This document shows, in pieces, positions 19,496 through 29,558 of a stretch of 64,000 nt of DNA (positions are counted from its first letter, which is position 1; every line of letters begins with the position of its first letter). This DNA is from CAVVSQ01 sp963848825 (GTDB lineage: Bacteria; Planctomycetota; Planctomycetia; Gemmatales; Gemmataceae). Position numbers and translations under genes: made by a program. The stretch spans positions 62,001-126,000 of the forward strand of contig CAWKFA010000009.1 in assembly GCA_963848825.1 (NCBI GenBank), read 5' to 3'. A model generated the notes under the pieces. That model did not search any database. It had not been told where the DNA came from and saw nothing but the letters and a program-made list of their open reading frames with translations.

Positions 19496-21125
19496 TCATT
19501 TTGCCGGCATGGTGAGACGCTGGCTGGGTGGAAAGATCTTGTTGGTTTCCGGTGGACTGCCCAGGCGGCGCAGATGCAAGCCGACCATCGTGAGCGATGC
19601 GGCCCAGAAGAGGCCGAATTCTAGCGGGGCCCATTCCATCCTGAGAGGCATCAGACACGCCAGGATAAAAAAGCTGACGCCGATGGCAAAGCATCGTCCC
19701 CAATAGTTATTGCCCATGATGAAAAAGGCCAGGCCGGAGAGGATCGCCAAAAAGGGGTAGGGCAGCATTTCGTCGAGGTGCGGCGGCGCATGCGGCATCG
19801 GAGCAACCAAGCCCATGGATCGTGTCAGACGCGTGGCCGCCACGGTGGCGCCCGAGCGCGAGGAAATAGCCGATCCAGATGGTCCACAAGTCGCGCTCGA
19901 CGGTGCTCGTCGGTAACAACCGGCTCATGCTGCGGTGGTACCAGAAAAGGCAGCCCAGCAGCACCAGCTCGAGGACGCGCGCCGCCAAAATCGTCCAGGC
20001 CGGCGCGGCTACCTGCATCAGGATGAAGATAAGGGTATGCTGAAAACCGACCACGCCGGCCATCAGGAGGACCATCGAGCTCCAGGTGGTGAAGTCCGCG
20101 TCGTGCTTGCTCCGGTCGAGCATGCGCGTGAGCCGATCGATTACATTGGAGCTACGCGCCTTGATGGAATTGCCTTCAAGATAATTCTGCAGGTCGTCAG
20201 CCACCGCAGCAGCCGTCGCATAGCGCATGGCCGGGTCTTTTTCCATGCACTTGTGGCAGATGGTTTCCAGGTCTTTGTCGATATTTGGGTTGAGCAGCGT
20301 CGGGGGAACAGCTTCGTTGTTAATGACCTGCATGACGGTGTCGAGCGGCGTTTCCGCCCGGAAAGGCGGCCTGCCCGTCAACAGTTCATAGAGCATCGCG
20401 CCCAGGCTGTAGATGTCGCAGGCGGGGCCAAGGAGGTGAATCTTGCCCTGGGCCTGCTCCGGCGCCATGTAACTCGGAGTGCCGAGTATCGCGCCCGAGT
20501 GCGTCTGGCCGACCTCTTTGGTGCCCAGGCGTTTGGCCAGGCCGAAATCGGTGATCTTAGTTTCATCGGCCGGCGTCACCAGGATATTCGAGGGTTTGAG
20601 GTCGCGATGCAAAATGCCCTGGCCATGTGCGTAGTCAATGGCCAGGGCGATTTGGCGGACGTAGCGGGCGGCATCTCGACCAGGCAAGGGCCCGCTCACC
20701 AGTCGTTGCGCCAGGCTCGTGCCCTCGATGAACTCCATGCTGAAGAAGTGCTGCCCTTGAACCTCGCCCACCTCGTGAACGGAAACAATGTTGGGATGGA
20801 CGAGGCGGGCCGCCGCCTCCGCTTCGGTCCGAAAACGCTGGACGTCGTCGGCGTCCGCCAATTTGCCGGCCAATATCATCTTGAGCGCCACTTGACGCTT
20901 CAACGTGATCTGCCGCGCGCGATAGACCACGCCCATGCCGCCCCGGGCAACCTCCACGAGCAATTCGTAATCGCCGAAAAACCGCTCGGGCGGGGCGAAC
21001 TTCACTGCGCGTGTCGGTTCGAGAAGGGTTGGCATATTATCACTGCCCACCGCGGCAGCGCCTGGCGCGAGACGCGGGGGTTTGTCGATTTCGTGGGCCA
21101 GCGTGGGCTCGGACATCGCTTCCAT
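19496..21125 (-). CDS. Ser/Thr protein kinase with C-terminal multi-pass membrane domain (one frameshift)
   Basis: The kinase domain (about 50-320) has ARGGMGVVYRA, the Lys in VALKMILAG, HRDLKPSNIL, DFGLAKRLG and GTPSYMAPEQAQG. After it come about six hydrophobic helices (from VLLMAGVVGFQHTLIFILM to FGLFWAASLTMVGLHL). A shift near 19850 divides the membrane part; the continued frame ends MPAK and stops at 19496-19498. The start may be the ATG at 21125 or 21116; neither has a strong ribosome site. This layout, a cytosolic kinase fused to a membrane domain, is common in planctomycetes. Confidence 0.85.
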
Positions 21126-21274
21126 TCCTGTCAAACGGGGTTCGTTGGCGAACATAAACTCTAATCGATTGACGTTAGCACGGCAATGGATTATTGAGGT
21201 GTAGCCGCCGATTGAGAAAAGCTTTGCGCAATTAGAATAAGACGTGGCGGGGCGCGTGCCGGGCCGAGCGCACG

Positions 21275-22005
21275 TCAGCAGCGCGCTTTTATCTCCTGCC
21301 AAAGGAGATCCAGCCCTGTGCCCGTCTTGCTGGTTACGAGGATTACCGGCACGGGTCGTTTGCTGGAAAGGCCGAGCGTGGCGCATACCTGCGCGGCGGT
21401 TTGCTCGGCACCCGGCAGGTCCGCCTTGTGAATGACCGCGATATCCGCGATTTCGAGGATGCCGGCCTTCTCCCACTGTAGGTCATCGCCACTCTCCGGC
21501 TGCAGTAAAACCACGACAACCTTGGCCAGCGCGCCACTGCCGTGTCCCCCTGCCCCGCTCCGACGGTTTCCACAAAAATAAAATCGAAACCAAACGCTTC
21601 GAGAAGAGAAATGAGGAGGTCCAGGTGTGCGGCGACTGCTCCCTGACCACCAACGGTGGCCAGGCTGCGAATAAAGACGCCATCATCGGCATGGCTGCCC
21701 ATGCGTAACCGATCACCGAGCAGGGCGCCGCCCGTGATCGGGCTTTGCGGATCGCAGGCCAGCACCCCCACGGAATGGCCAGCGCCGCGGGCAACGTCGA
21801 TCAATTTGCCAACCAGCGTGCTTTTGCCGACGCCACCATTGCCCGTGAAGGCAATCACCGAACCTTTTGTCTCCTTTCTGGGAAGGGCCGCCGTAATCTC
21901 GGCAAGATGTTCGCCGCGCACCGCCAGTGTCAACAGCCTCGCCAGCGCCAGGCGATCCCCCTGGCGAAAGCGACTGATGAGTTCAGGCTCCATGAGTCGC
22001 CTCAT
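21275..22005 (-). CDS. meaB: MeaB/ArgK-type G3E GTPase, mutase chaperone (one frameshift)
   Basis: A P-loop GTPase that protects and reloads B12-dependent acyl-CoA mutases. Walker A GNGGVGKSTLVGKL lies near 55, ACDPQSPITGGALLGDRLRM and FVETVGAGQ follow, all typical. A shift near 21525 joins GDTAVA to VVVVLLQPESGDDLQ, then NKAD-like HKADL and a final VTSKTGTGLDLLW. About 240 residues, somewhat shorter than usual (about 320) because the N- and C-terminal arms are trimmed. The start overlaps the stop of the B12-binding subunit gene, consistent with translational coupling. Confidence 0.87.
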
Positions 22006-22402
22006 GGCTCTTGGCCGGTCCAGCCGTCAAAAAAGAGGCGATGTCGTCCAGGGCGGTACCCGGTCCGAACACCCGAGCCACGCCCAGCGACTGCAGCTCA
22101 GCAATGTCCGCTTCCGGAATAATGCCCCCGACCATGACGCGTACCCGTTCCAGCCCGGCTGCGCGCAGCAATTCAAGCACGCGCGGCACCAGCGTCATAT
22201 GAGCGCCGGAAAGTATGCTCAGGCCAAGCCAGTCGGCGTCTTCCTCGGCGACGGTGCGCACGACTTCCTCCGGCGCCAACCATAACCCGGCGTAAATGAC
22301 ATGCATGCCGGCATCGCGCAAGGCCCTGGCGACGACCTTGATACCGCGATCATGGCCGTCGAGGCCGACCTTGGCAAGCACAATTCGAAGAGGAGAAACC
22401 AT
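21983..22402 (-). CDS. B12-binding small subunit of acyl-CoA mutase
   Basis: A 139-residue cobalamin-binding Rossmann domain as a separate polypeptide. It has the DxHxxG motif in GLDGHDRG, whose His is the lower cobalt ligand, followed by GLSILSGAH and VMVGGIIPE. It pairs with the separate large subunit encoded upstream (22525-24172). Split two-subunit mutases of this type occur in archaea and in isobutyryl-CoA mutases. Intact. Copy 2 of the ~100-bp repeat lies in the gap before it. Confidence 0.9.
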   Translation of the reverse strand: MVSPLRIVLAKVGLDGHDRGIKVVARALRDAGMHVIYAGLWLAPEEVVRTVAEEDADWLGLSILSGAHMTLVPRVLELLRAAGLERVRVMVGGIIPEADIAELQSLGVARVFGPGTALDDIASFLTAGPAKSHEATHGA

Positions 22403-22416
22403 GCGAATTCTCGGTT

Positions 22417-22516
22417 AAAGCGTTCGAAAAAAGAGGTCAGATCCCCTAGGAACCCTGCCAAAGCGTGGAAAATTTGTTCGCTTTAAGGGGTCTGACCCCT
22501 TTTTTCCGAACGCTTT
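22417..22516 (+). repeat. ~100-bp inverted-repeat element, copy 2 (MITE/REP-like)
   Basis: The ends AAAGCGTTCG (22417-22426) and CGAACGCTTT (22507-22516) are inverted repeats. The right palindrome GGGGTCTGACCCC is perfect; the left one has decayed (AGGTCAGATCCCC). The core matches the other two copies. It almost fills the 122-bp gap between the mutase large- and small-subunit genes and ends 9 bases before the large-subunit stop codon. Confidence 0.85.
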
Positions 22517-22524
22517 TATCGACG

Positions 22525-24172
22525 CTACCAGGATGATGCGCCGTCGTAGCGGCCAAATACCTCGGCCAGGCTGATCATGATTTCTCCCACGCTACAACGC
22601 GCCTCGGCGGCTTCCAGCAGTGCGGGCATGAGGTTTTCCTTGGTTTGGGCAATGCGGCGTACTTGCAGCAGGGCTTTCTGGACAGCCTCCTTTGCCCGAG
22701 CCGACTTGACCTTTCTGAGGGTGTCGCACTGTTCGCGCTCGACGCCGGCATCGACCGTCAAAATGTCGAGGGGTTGCTCGTCCGTTTCCTGGAAGGCATT
22801 CACACCGACCAGCAGCTTACGTTTGGCATCCACCTCTTTTTGGTACACAAAGGCAGCTTCCGCGATTTCGCGGCGGAAAAAGCCTGCCTCCAGGGCACGT
22901 ATCATTCCTCCCCGGCGCTGGACCTCGTCGAAGAAGGCCTTCGCCTTGTCCCGCATCTGTAGGGTTAGTGTCTCGACAAAATAGCTGCCCCCCAGCGGAT
23001 CGACCGTGTTGGTAATGCCCGTTTCATAGGCCAGAACTTGCTGGGTGCGCAGGGCCAGGGTGGCGGCATGTTCGGACGGCAAAGCGAGCGTTTCGTCCAT
23101 GCTGTTGGTATGCAGCGACTGGCAGCCGCCCAGCGCGCCGGCCAGCGCCTGATAGGCCACGCGGATCAAGTTAACTTCGGGTTGCTTGTCTTGCAGCGAA
23201 CAGCCTGCCGTTTGAGCGTGGAAGCGCAGCTTCCAGGACGCCTCCTTGCGGGCGCCATATTTATGGCGCAGGGTCTCGGCCCAGAGCACACGCGCGGCGC
23301 GATACTTGGCAATTTCCTCGAACAGGTCATTGTGGGCATTGAAAAAGAAGCTAAGCCGAGGCGCAAACGCATCGACGTCAAGGCCTCTGGCCAGGCAGGT
23401 ATCCACATAATGAAAGCCGTCGGCCAGGGTGATCGCTAGCTCCTGGACGGCAGTCGAGCCCGCTTCGCGAATGTGATAGCCGCTAATCGAGACAGGGTTC
23501 CATTGCGGTACCTGCGCGGCGCAAAAACTCGATGACATCGGCCACCAGGCGCACCGATGGCTCGGGGGGAAACATGATTTCATTCTGCGCATGGAATTCC
23601 TTGAGAATATCGTTTTGCAGCGTACCACGCAGGTCCTTCCAGGCGACGCCCTGATGGCGCACGTTGACCAGGAAAAACGCCATGATGACAATTGCCGGCG
23701 CATTGATTGTCATGGACACGGAGACCTTGGCAAGGTCGATGCCATGGAACAATTGTTCGATGTCGCCGAGCATGTCGACGGCAACGCCTAGCCTACCGAC
23801 CTCGCCGAGCGAGCGCGGATCGTCGGAATCCAGGCCCATGAGCGTGGGCAGGTCGAAAGCAGTGGACAGGCCCGTCTGGCCTCGAGTCAGTAAGAACTGG
23901 AAACGTTCGTTGGTCTGCCTCGCCGTGCCAAAGCCCGCAAACTGGCGCATCGTCCACAAGCGACTGCGGTACATGGAGGCATGGACACCGCGCGTGAAGG
24001 GGTATTGCCCTGGATAGCCCAGATCGCTGTCGGGATCGAATTGTCCGAGGCTTGCCGGCGTGTAGAGTGGGTCGATGAGCACATTGCTGACCGTGGTGGG
24101 CGGTTGTGGCCGTAGTGCCGCCGCGGAATTTTCTTTTTCAAAGCGCTCCTGGGCGGTGCGGTCGGTACCCAT
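22525..24172 (-). CDS. B12-dependent acyl-CoA mutase large subunit, isobutyryl-CoA mutase-like (one frameshift)
   Basis: The catalytic TIM-barrel subunit, about 549 residues, with no B12 domain of its own. Family blocks include GLSTAFDLPTLMGLDSDDPR, SISGYHIREAGSTA and SFFFNAHNDLFEEIA. The substrate-reading residues are Phe78 (RQFAGF) and Gln196 (EFHAQNE). From family knowledge, methylmalonyl-CoA mutases have Tyr and Arg there and isobutyryl-CoA mutases Phe and Gln. So isobutyryl/n-butyryl-CoA interconversion is the better prediction. A shift near 23505 divides the gene. It is followed by the small subunit and MeaB and preceded by a thiolase. Confidence 0.85.
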
Positions 24173-24236
24173 GATTTTCTCAATTTCAATGCGACAGAGA
24201 CAGCGGTGGCCCTGTACTCATTTCCAGTACGCGAAG

Positions 24237-25410
24237 CTATCGTTCCACAATCATGGCAACGGCATTGCCGCCACCCAGGCAAAGAGACGCCAGGCCGCGT
24301 TTGACGCCGCGCTGAGCCATGGCGTGAAGCAGCGTGACCAAAACGCGCAGCCCAGATGCTCCGATTGGGTGGCCCAGCGCGATGGCGCCGCCATGGACGT
24401 TGACCCGCTCTTCATCAAGCCCCAATTCCCGCCCGCAGGCCAGCATTTGGGCGGCAAACGCTTCATTCAATTCAAATAGGTCGATATCCTTGAGGGCAAG
24501 GCCGGCCAGCGCCAGCACCTGGCGGACCGCCGAGACGGGCGCGATGAAAATATCCCTGGGAGCCACACCGCTGGTCGCATAAGCGACGATGCGAGCCATG
24601 GGTTTGGCGCCAGCGCCTTTACCGTTTGGTTGGATGCCACCAGCACGGCGGCGGCACCGTCGCTGAGCATGGAAGAATTGCCCGCCGTGACGGTACCTTC
24701 ACTGTTGAAGGCAGGCCGTAGCCTGGCGAGCCCTTCCGCCGTTGTATCGGGCCGCAGGCCTTCATCACGCGCCAGAGTGCGTGCTTTGGGCCCGGCGCCG
24801 ATGACAACCGGTACCACCTCCGTTTGCATGAGTCCCCGGTCCCAGGCCGCGGCGGCACGTTGATGGCTTCGCGCGGCGAAGCGATCCTGGTCGCTCCGAT
24901 TAACTTCGCACTTCGCCGCGATGTACTCCGCGGCTTCGCCCATGTGCCAGCCTTCGAACCCGCACCAGAGCCCGTCGTTGATCATCGCATCGACAGCTTT
25001 TTGGTCACCATATTTCCAGCCAGCGCGGGCGCCCATAAGCAAATGAGGTGCACGGCTCATGCTCTCCATGCCCCCCGCGAGGATAACGTCCGCATCACCC
25101 GCGCGAATCGCCTGAGCCGCGAGCATGACAGCCTTGAGTCCGGAGCCGCATACCTTGTTGATCGTCACGGCAGCTATCGTCGGCGGCAGGCCGGCCTTGA
25201 GCGCTGCCTGGCGGGCGGGATTTTGACCAACGCCAGCCTGCAGCACGTGCCCCATGATCGTTTCATTGATGCGCTCCGGCTCGATCTGCGCACGGCGATA
25301 GGCCTCAGCGAGGACAATGGCACCCAACTCAGGGGCAGAAAGGTCGGCAAGCGCGCCAAGAATTTACCGATGGGAGTCCGTGCGGCCGACAGAATAAAAG
25401 CATCAGCCAT
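24237..25410 (-). CDS. Thiolase (acetyl-CoA C-acyltransferase) (two frameshifts)
   Basis: Starts MADAFILSAARTPIGKF. The acylated Cys lies in NKVCGSG near residue 90. The second-half motifs are NEAFAAQ, GHPIGASG and CLGGGNAVAM. Shifts near 25365 and 24600 break the frame; joined, the protein has about 390 residues, the normal thiolase size. It heads the minus-strand operon with the mutase subunits and MeaB, so it probably acts on the products of the mutase after beta-oxidation, for example acetoacetyl-CoA cleavage from n-butyryl-CoA. Confidence 0.88.
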
Positions 25411-25528
25411 GAGAAGTCCTTTGGTGAAAGATCCGGACCTGCTCTTATTATAAAGGTTGGAACCAAGGAAGCGAAAGTTTGGCGCGAGCAGGCACGCGGT
25501 GGCTACGCGGCAGCAAGGAAACCTCAGC

Positions 25529-27419
25529 ATGATCACGGTCGAAGCGTGTATTGAAGAAGGGATGCGGCCGGAGCGTTTTTTCGTTCGACCGGATTTAAGC
25601 CTGGTCTGGCAAGCCGCCGTGCAGGAAGACATTTCCTGGGAGATCTTTCGCGGACGTTTACTTGACCCTGCCCACACCCGGGAGACCAGAGCGTTCGTCG
25701 CCTGGAGCATTTATCAGGTTGAGGGCGGAACGCTGGCGGCGACGCCTCTTCTCTCGGTAAAACTCGACTCACGTGCTGGCCAAATTCACATCGTGCGCGG
25801 GATACTAGCCTACGTCTGGAAAGGTGTCGATAGAGGGGCCGGCGTCATCGACAGTCAGGAAGTCGTGCAATGGGTGCGCGAGCTCGTGGGGACACTCATC
25901 ATCTCGTCGTTTCCCGGTTTGACGGAAATGTTTGAGGAATTGACCTTTCTTCTCGGCGCGGCCTTACAAGGGACAAGCAAACTACCGCTCAATTCCATCG
26001 AAGCGCCGCTGCCGGCCTTCTCCCTCGGACAACTTGCCTACTTACCGGCGCCACCTTCGAAGGTGCCCACGGGTCAGCCAGTCAGCAAGTGGCAAGAGTT
26101 ATTGACGGTCGTCCCCGTGCCCCTGGAAAGCCTACTGCGCGCCATCACGCCCGATCAGGCCGCCGACGCGGCCAGGCAATGGGTAGGCACCGCTTCCCCA
26201 CGCGCCCATCGTTCGACAGATCAATTGTCCAGTCTGTTCACCAATGCATCCTTGTCTCCTTATACCGGTTTTGTCGATAGCACGATGGAGTTTGTCAAAG
26301 CGCTCGTGGACATGAATGCTCTCTCGTGCGCAGGAAGAGGTTGACATTTGGGCCAGACTGTTGTGCCAGCTAACGCGCCATTTGGCCGCCTACGATCTCA
26401 TTTCATTTCACTTTCGTGGGGCGAATTATCCGGACGCCTTATTGCTGGACGCGGTCCTCAAACGCTATTGTCACTTGATTGAAAGACAGCCCCTGTTGTT
26501 TCAAGGGAATGCTCCTGACATCCAGGACAAGGGGCCACGGGCAAGACGGCGCACCTTGCGGCAGGCATGTCTCACGCGCCGTTTCTATGAAGGCCATCCC
26601 GTACCGGATGAACCCACATCGCCGGGCGAAAACAATCGCGTCTTGCCGCCCCCTTTCCAGCGTGTCCCTGAACGACAACTTCTAAACATATTACGCCGCG
26701 AGAAGCGACTCTATGCGGCTGAGCCCTTGCCGGACTTGCTCACGGCCACGACACGGAACGTACTGGCTACAAGTATTCTCGACCTTGCTGATCCGGGCGA
26801 ATGGCGTGAACTGGGAACCGCCCTTTTTATCGAGCGCCCCTCGGCTGCGGCAAAGCCGTGGGAGAACCGGATTTGACTCCGCTCCTGGCCTATGTGGCCT
26901 TTAGCCACACCATCGCGCGACGGCGTCTGCGCGAACTGGCTAAGCTGGCCAGCGACTTAAAAATAGACAGCGTGCCCGGCGATATATTGGGTCTGCACGA
27001 TAATCTGCAAGTGGCAGGCCTGCCGGTTAGCATGTTGGCCGATATGGACCGCCCTGTTATGTCGCTGGGGGATGCTCGGCGGGTGGCGGACGACTTTTTG
27101 ATAGAGCGGATGCTGCGGCGGGGTTGCCTGGAGCTAATGCAGTCATTTGACTTCACGCCGCTCCGCGCAGTCGAACTTTCCTGGGGATCGGGAGGCGTCT
27201 TTGCTGGTCCGCCTATCAGGAGGAGGTAGGACATTGACATGGTTTGACGACAAGCTGCGGAAACGATTGGAGGTCGTTGCCGATCTTGGCAACGGCTTCG
27301 TGACCCGGCGCGGCCGTGAATTACCAGCGGAGGGGTTGCGCGTTATCAGGATCTGGCATGAAAACGGCGACCACAACCCAGTAGACATCAGGCTGCCGCG
27401 ACGCTCGCCGGCGTCCTAA
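25529..27419 (+). CDS. Large hypothetical protein (three frameshifts)
   Basis: AAGGAA precedes the ATG at 25529. Joining frames at about 26320, 26865 and 27195 gives one soluble protein of about 630 residues that stops at 27417-27419. No membrane segment, signal peptide or catalytic motif is obvious. The composition and amphipathic pattern look like a genuine globular protein, and the continuity across all three shifts supports one gene. I do not recognise the family. It ends 6 bases from the convergent MBL-fold gene. Confidence 0.6.
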
Positions 27420-27425
27420 GAACGC

Positions 27426-28337
27426 TTACAGTTCGAATCCGGGCAACCAGGGTTGCAGGACAGATAACACGGCCTGGCTGTTTGCTCCACCTCTCTTGGC
27501 GGCGACGTCGAGGTTCGGCGTCATCCAGGGGCAAGGATGATCTTGTCGTGCCGTGTGTACGGTCGCCGTGGGGTTGTGGTCGCGGAGGATTTTGAGAGCA
27601 GCCGCGCATGCCAGCTCCGCGCGATTGCATTGCCGGCTCAGGTGCAATTGCACCAGGTGTTGCAGGCGACCGGGAGCGGACCGCAGCAATGCCTCCCGTA
27701 AAAGCCGGGAGGCCTGGCGATTGGAAAGATGACCGTAATCGCCGAGCACGCGTTGGATAAGCCTGTCGGCGCGGCCGCTATACCGTTCCATGTCTTCGTC
27801 GTGATTAAATTCCAGCGCCAGCACGTCGACGTCCGTGAAGGCATCGGCCAGCGCCCTGTCCCAGCAACCCAGGTCGGCAGCGTAAGCCAGCGCCCATGCG
27901 GGTGCCTCACGGTCTTGGCCCCCCTCGAAACGAAAACCACATGTCATGCCGCCGTCATGGCAGAGCGCCAGCGGTCGAAACCACAGGTCGTCCGTCAGGG
28001 CTATTGTTTGCTCGATTTCGTAGAAACGTAAGCCTTCATTTTCCAACATGTTCGCAAATGCCGGGCTATCGTATTTAAGCGCTGTCGCGTGTTCCCGGTG
28101 GCAAAACAACGGAATCTGGCGGCGCTGTAGATGTGCGAGGGTATTTTCATTCCAGTGATCGCCGTGGACGTGCGTCAATACCGCGGCATGGATGTGGTCC
28201 CAGGAGACGCCGACCACCTCCAGGCGGCGCGCCAGCGTCCGTGGGCCCAGCCCCAGGTCTACCAGGACGCCGAAATTGCCATATTTCAAGAGGCTCGCAT
28301 TTCCCGAACTACCGCTGGCAAGTACGCAAAATCGCAT
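27426..28337 (-). CDS. MBL-fold metallohydrolase, YycJ/WalJ-like
   Basis: An intact 303-residue protein. It opens MRFCVLASGSSGNASLL, the typical start of the YycJ/WalJ family. The metal-binding motif HVHGDH is at 56-61, with later ligands in LCHDGGMTC and LEFNHD. Such proteins are zinc- or manganese-dependent nucleases or phosphodiesterases; in Firmicutes WalJ is linked to cell-wall and DNA repair control. The role here is not known. It is followed in the same direction by nothing close; the ATP-grasp gene lies upstream. Confidence 0.85.
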   Translation of the reverse strand: MRFCVLASGSSGNASLLKYGNFGVLVDLGLGPRTLARRLEVVGVSWDHIHAAVLTHVHGDHWNENTLAHLQRRQIPLFCHREHATALKYDSPAFANMLENEGLRFYEIEQTIALTDDLWFRPLALCHDGGMTCGFRFEGGQDREAPAWALAYAADLGCWDRALADAFTDVDVLALEFNHDEDMERYSGRADRLIQRVLGDYGHLSNRQASRLLREALLRSAPGRLQHLVQLHLSRQCNRAELACAAALKILRDHNPTATVHTARQDHPCPWMTPNLDVAAKRGGANSQAVLSVLQPWLPGFEL

Positions 28338-28396
28338 GGCTTCGTGAAACTCCGTTTATTCTTCCGCCGCCGCCGGCAGGTCCCATCCTGTCGCTG

Positions 28397-29401
28397 CTAG
28401 ACCGCAAATTCAATTACCGTTTCCCGCCAATGTAGAGGCATTATTACCTCTCCGCGCGCAATTCGCAATGCGGCATCCACAAGATTATCGCTGGCCAGCT
28501 GGCGCAGGCCAATATAGGAGGTCGTTGGACGTGGATTGATTTCGATAACCCAATCTTCGCTGCCGTCGGCTGGCATTCCCAACACGAGATCCACTCCGAC
28601 AAAGCCGGCCAAACCCTCGACGGCAGCGACGGCTTGCCCGGCGAGGCCCACAGCGCGCTTCGCCAGCGGCTCCGCGAGCGGCACCTGCCCGCCTCGATAT
28701 TGGAATCGGCGATCGATGGAAAGATGCTGCGCCGCCGGAGGCAGCGGCAGGCATTGATTTGGACCAGCGAGAAAGCTCACACTGACCGGCTGACCGCACA
28801 CAAATGGCTGCAGGAGAAAATCTGTTCCCGGTAATTCTTGACGCGCCTGCTGCCAAACGGCAGCGCATTCCGCTTCCGAACCTATCCGAAACGTGGCCTG
28901 CGCACGGCGCCGTGACGCGGTTTACAAACGGCGGGATATGGTCCCTTCTTCTGTTCAGCGAAAGCGCTGGTTTCAAGCAGGTAGGTGGGCGGCGATTTAA
29001 CTCCTCGGCCGGCGAAATGGCGCACAAGCGCCAGCTTATCTCCCGTAAGGCGGATAGACTCGAGTCCTGAACCCAGGAGAAATTTCCCCGCGTCCATTAC
29101 CCAGGAGGTCCGCTTGAGGAGATGCCCATCGAACTCCGGAGCTATTACCAGGACTACGTCGGCCTGGCCAAGCATTTCGCGAAAAGCCGTTGGCTCGTCG
29201 TCGCCCGCAATTCGGCGGCAATTCTCTCCGAGAGGTCTGCCTATTTCGCGATCCAAAAGAGTGAAGACAGCGATATTGGCCAGTCGTGAAAAATCTTCAT
29301 AGAGGGCAGCCAGCATCGCCCAACCTTCCGCGCGAAGAGACGGTGGCGTTTGCGGAACCGAGTGCGCCGGCGCAGATCGATTCGTAGAGGAATATATTCA
29401 T
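28397..29401 (-). CDS. ATP-grasp domain protein, possible MfnD/H4MPT-associated ligase (two frameshifts)
   Basis: The start MNIFLYESICAGALG at 29401 and the following text become visible only after joining frames near 29355. Next come SLRAEGWAMLAALYEDF, LLGSGLESIRLTGDKLALVRHF (pre-ATP loop) and AVCKPRHGA. After a shift near 28900 come FLLQPFVCGQPVSVSFLAG and VIEINPRPTTSYIGL, the ATP-grasp metal and phosphate motif. About 335 residues. ATP-grasp proteins of this kind, with a YE-x(4)-GG/GA start, accompany tetrahydromethanopterin or methanofuran genes in planctomycetes and methylotrophs. The substrate is inferred only. Confidence 0.75.
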
Positions 29402-29558
29402 CAGCTCTCGCGGGCTTGGCTGCCGCATCCCCAAGGGAGGCCCATGGAATAGCTTTGAAAACAGGCTTCAGCGCGGTAAAACTATGTTATCAGGGACTCG
29501 AAAAAGGGACCTCCTTCACACCGTCAGTGTCATTTTCCACGCGCCAGGGAGTATTTGC

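Noticed and set aside
19935..21164. A 409-residue plus-strand frame
   Set aside because: Reverse shadow of the Ser/Thr kinase on the minus strand.
27424..27450. GTTCGAATCC, resembling a tRNA T-loop
   Set aside because: It lies within the end of the MBL-fold gene, and no matching acceptor or anticodon stems are present.
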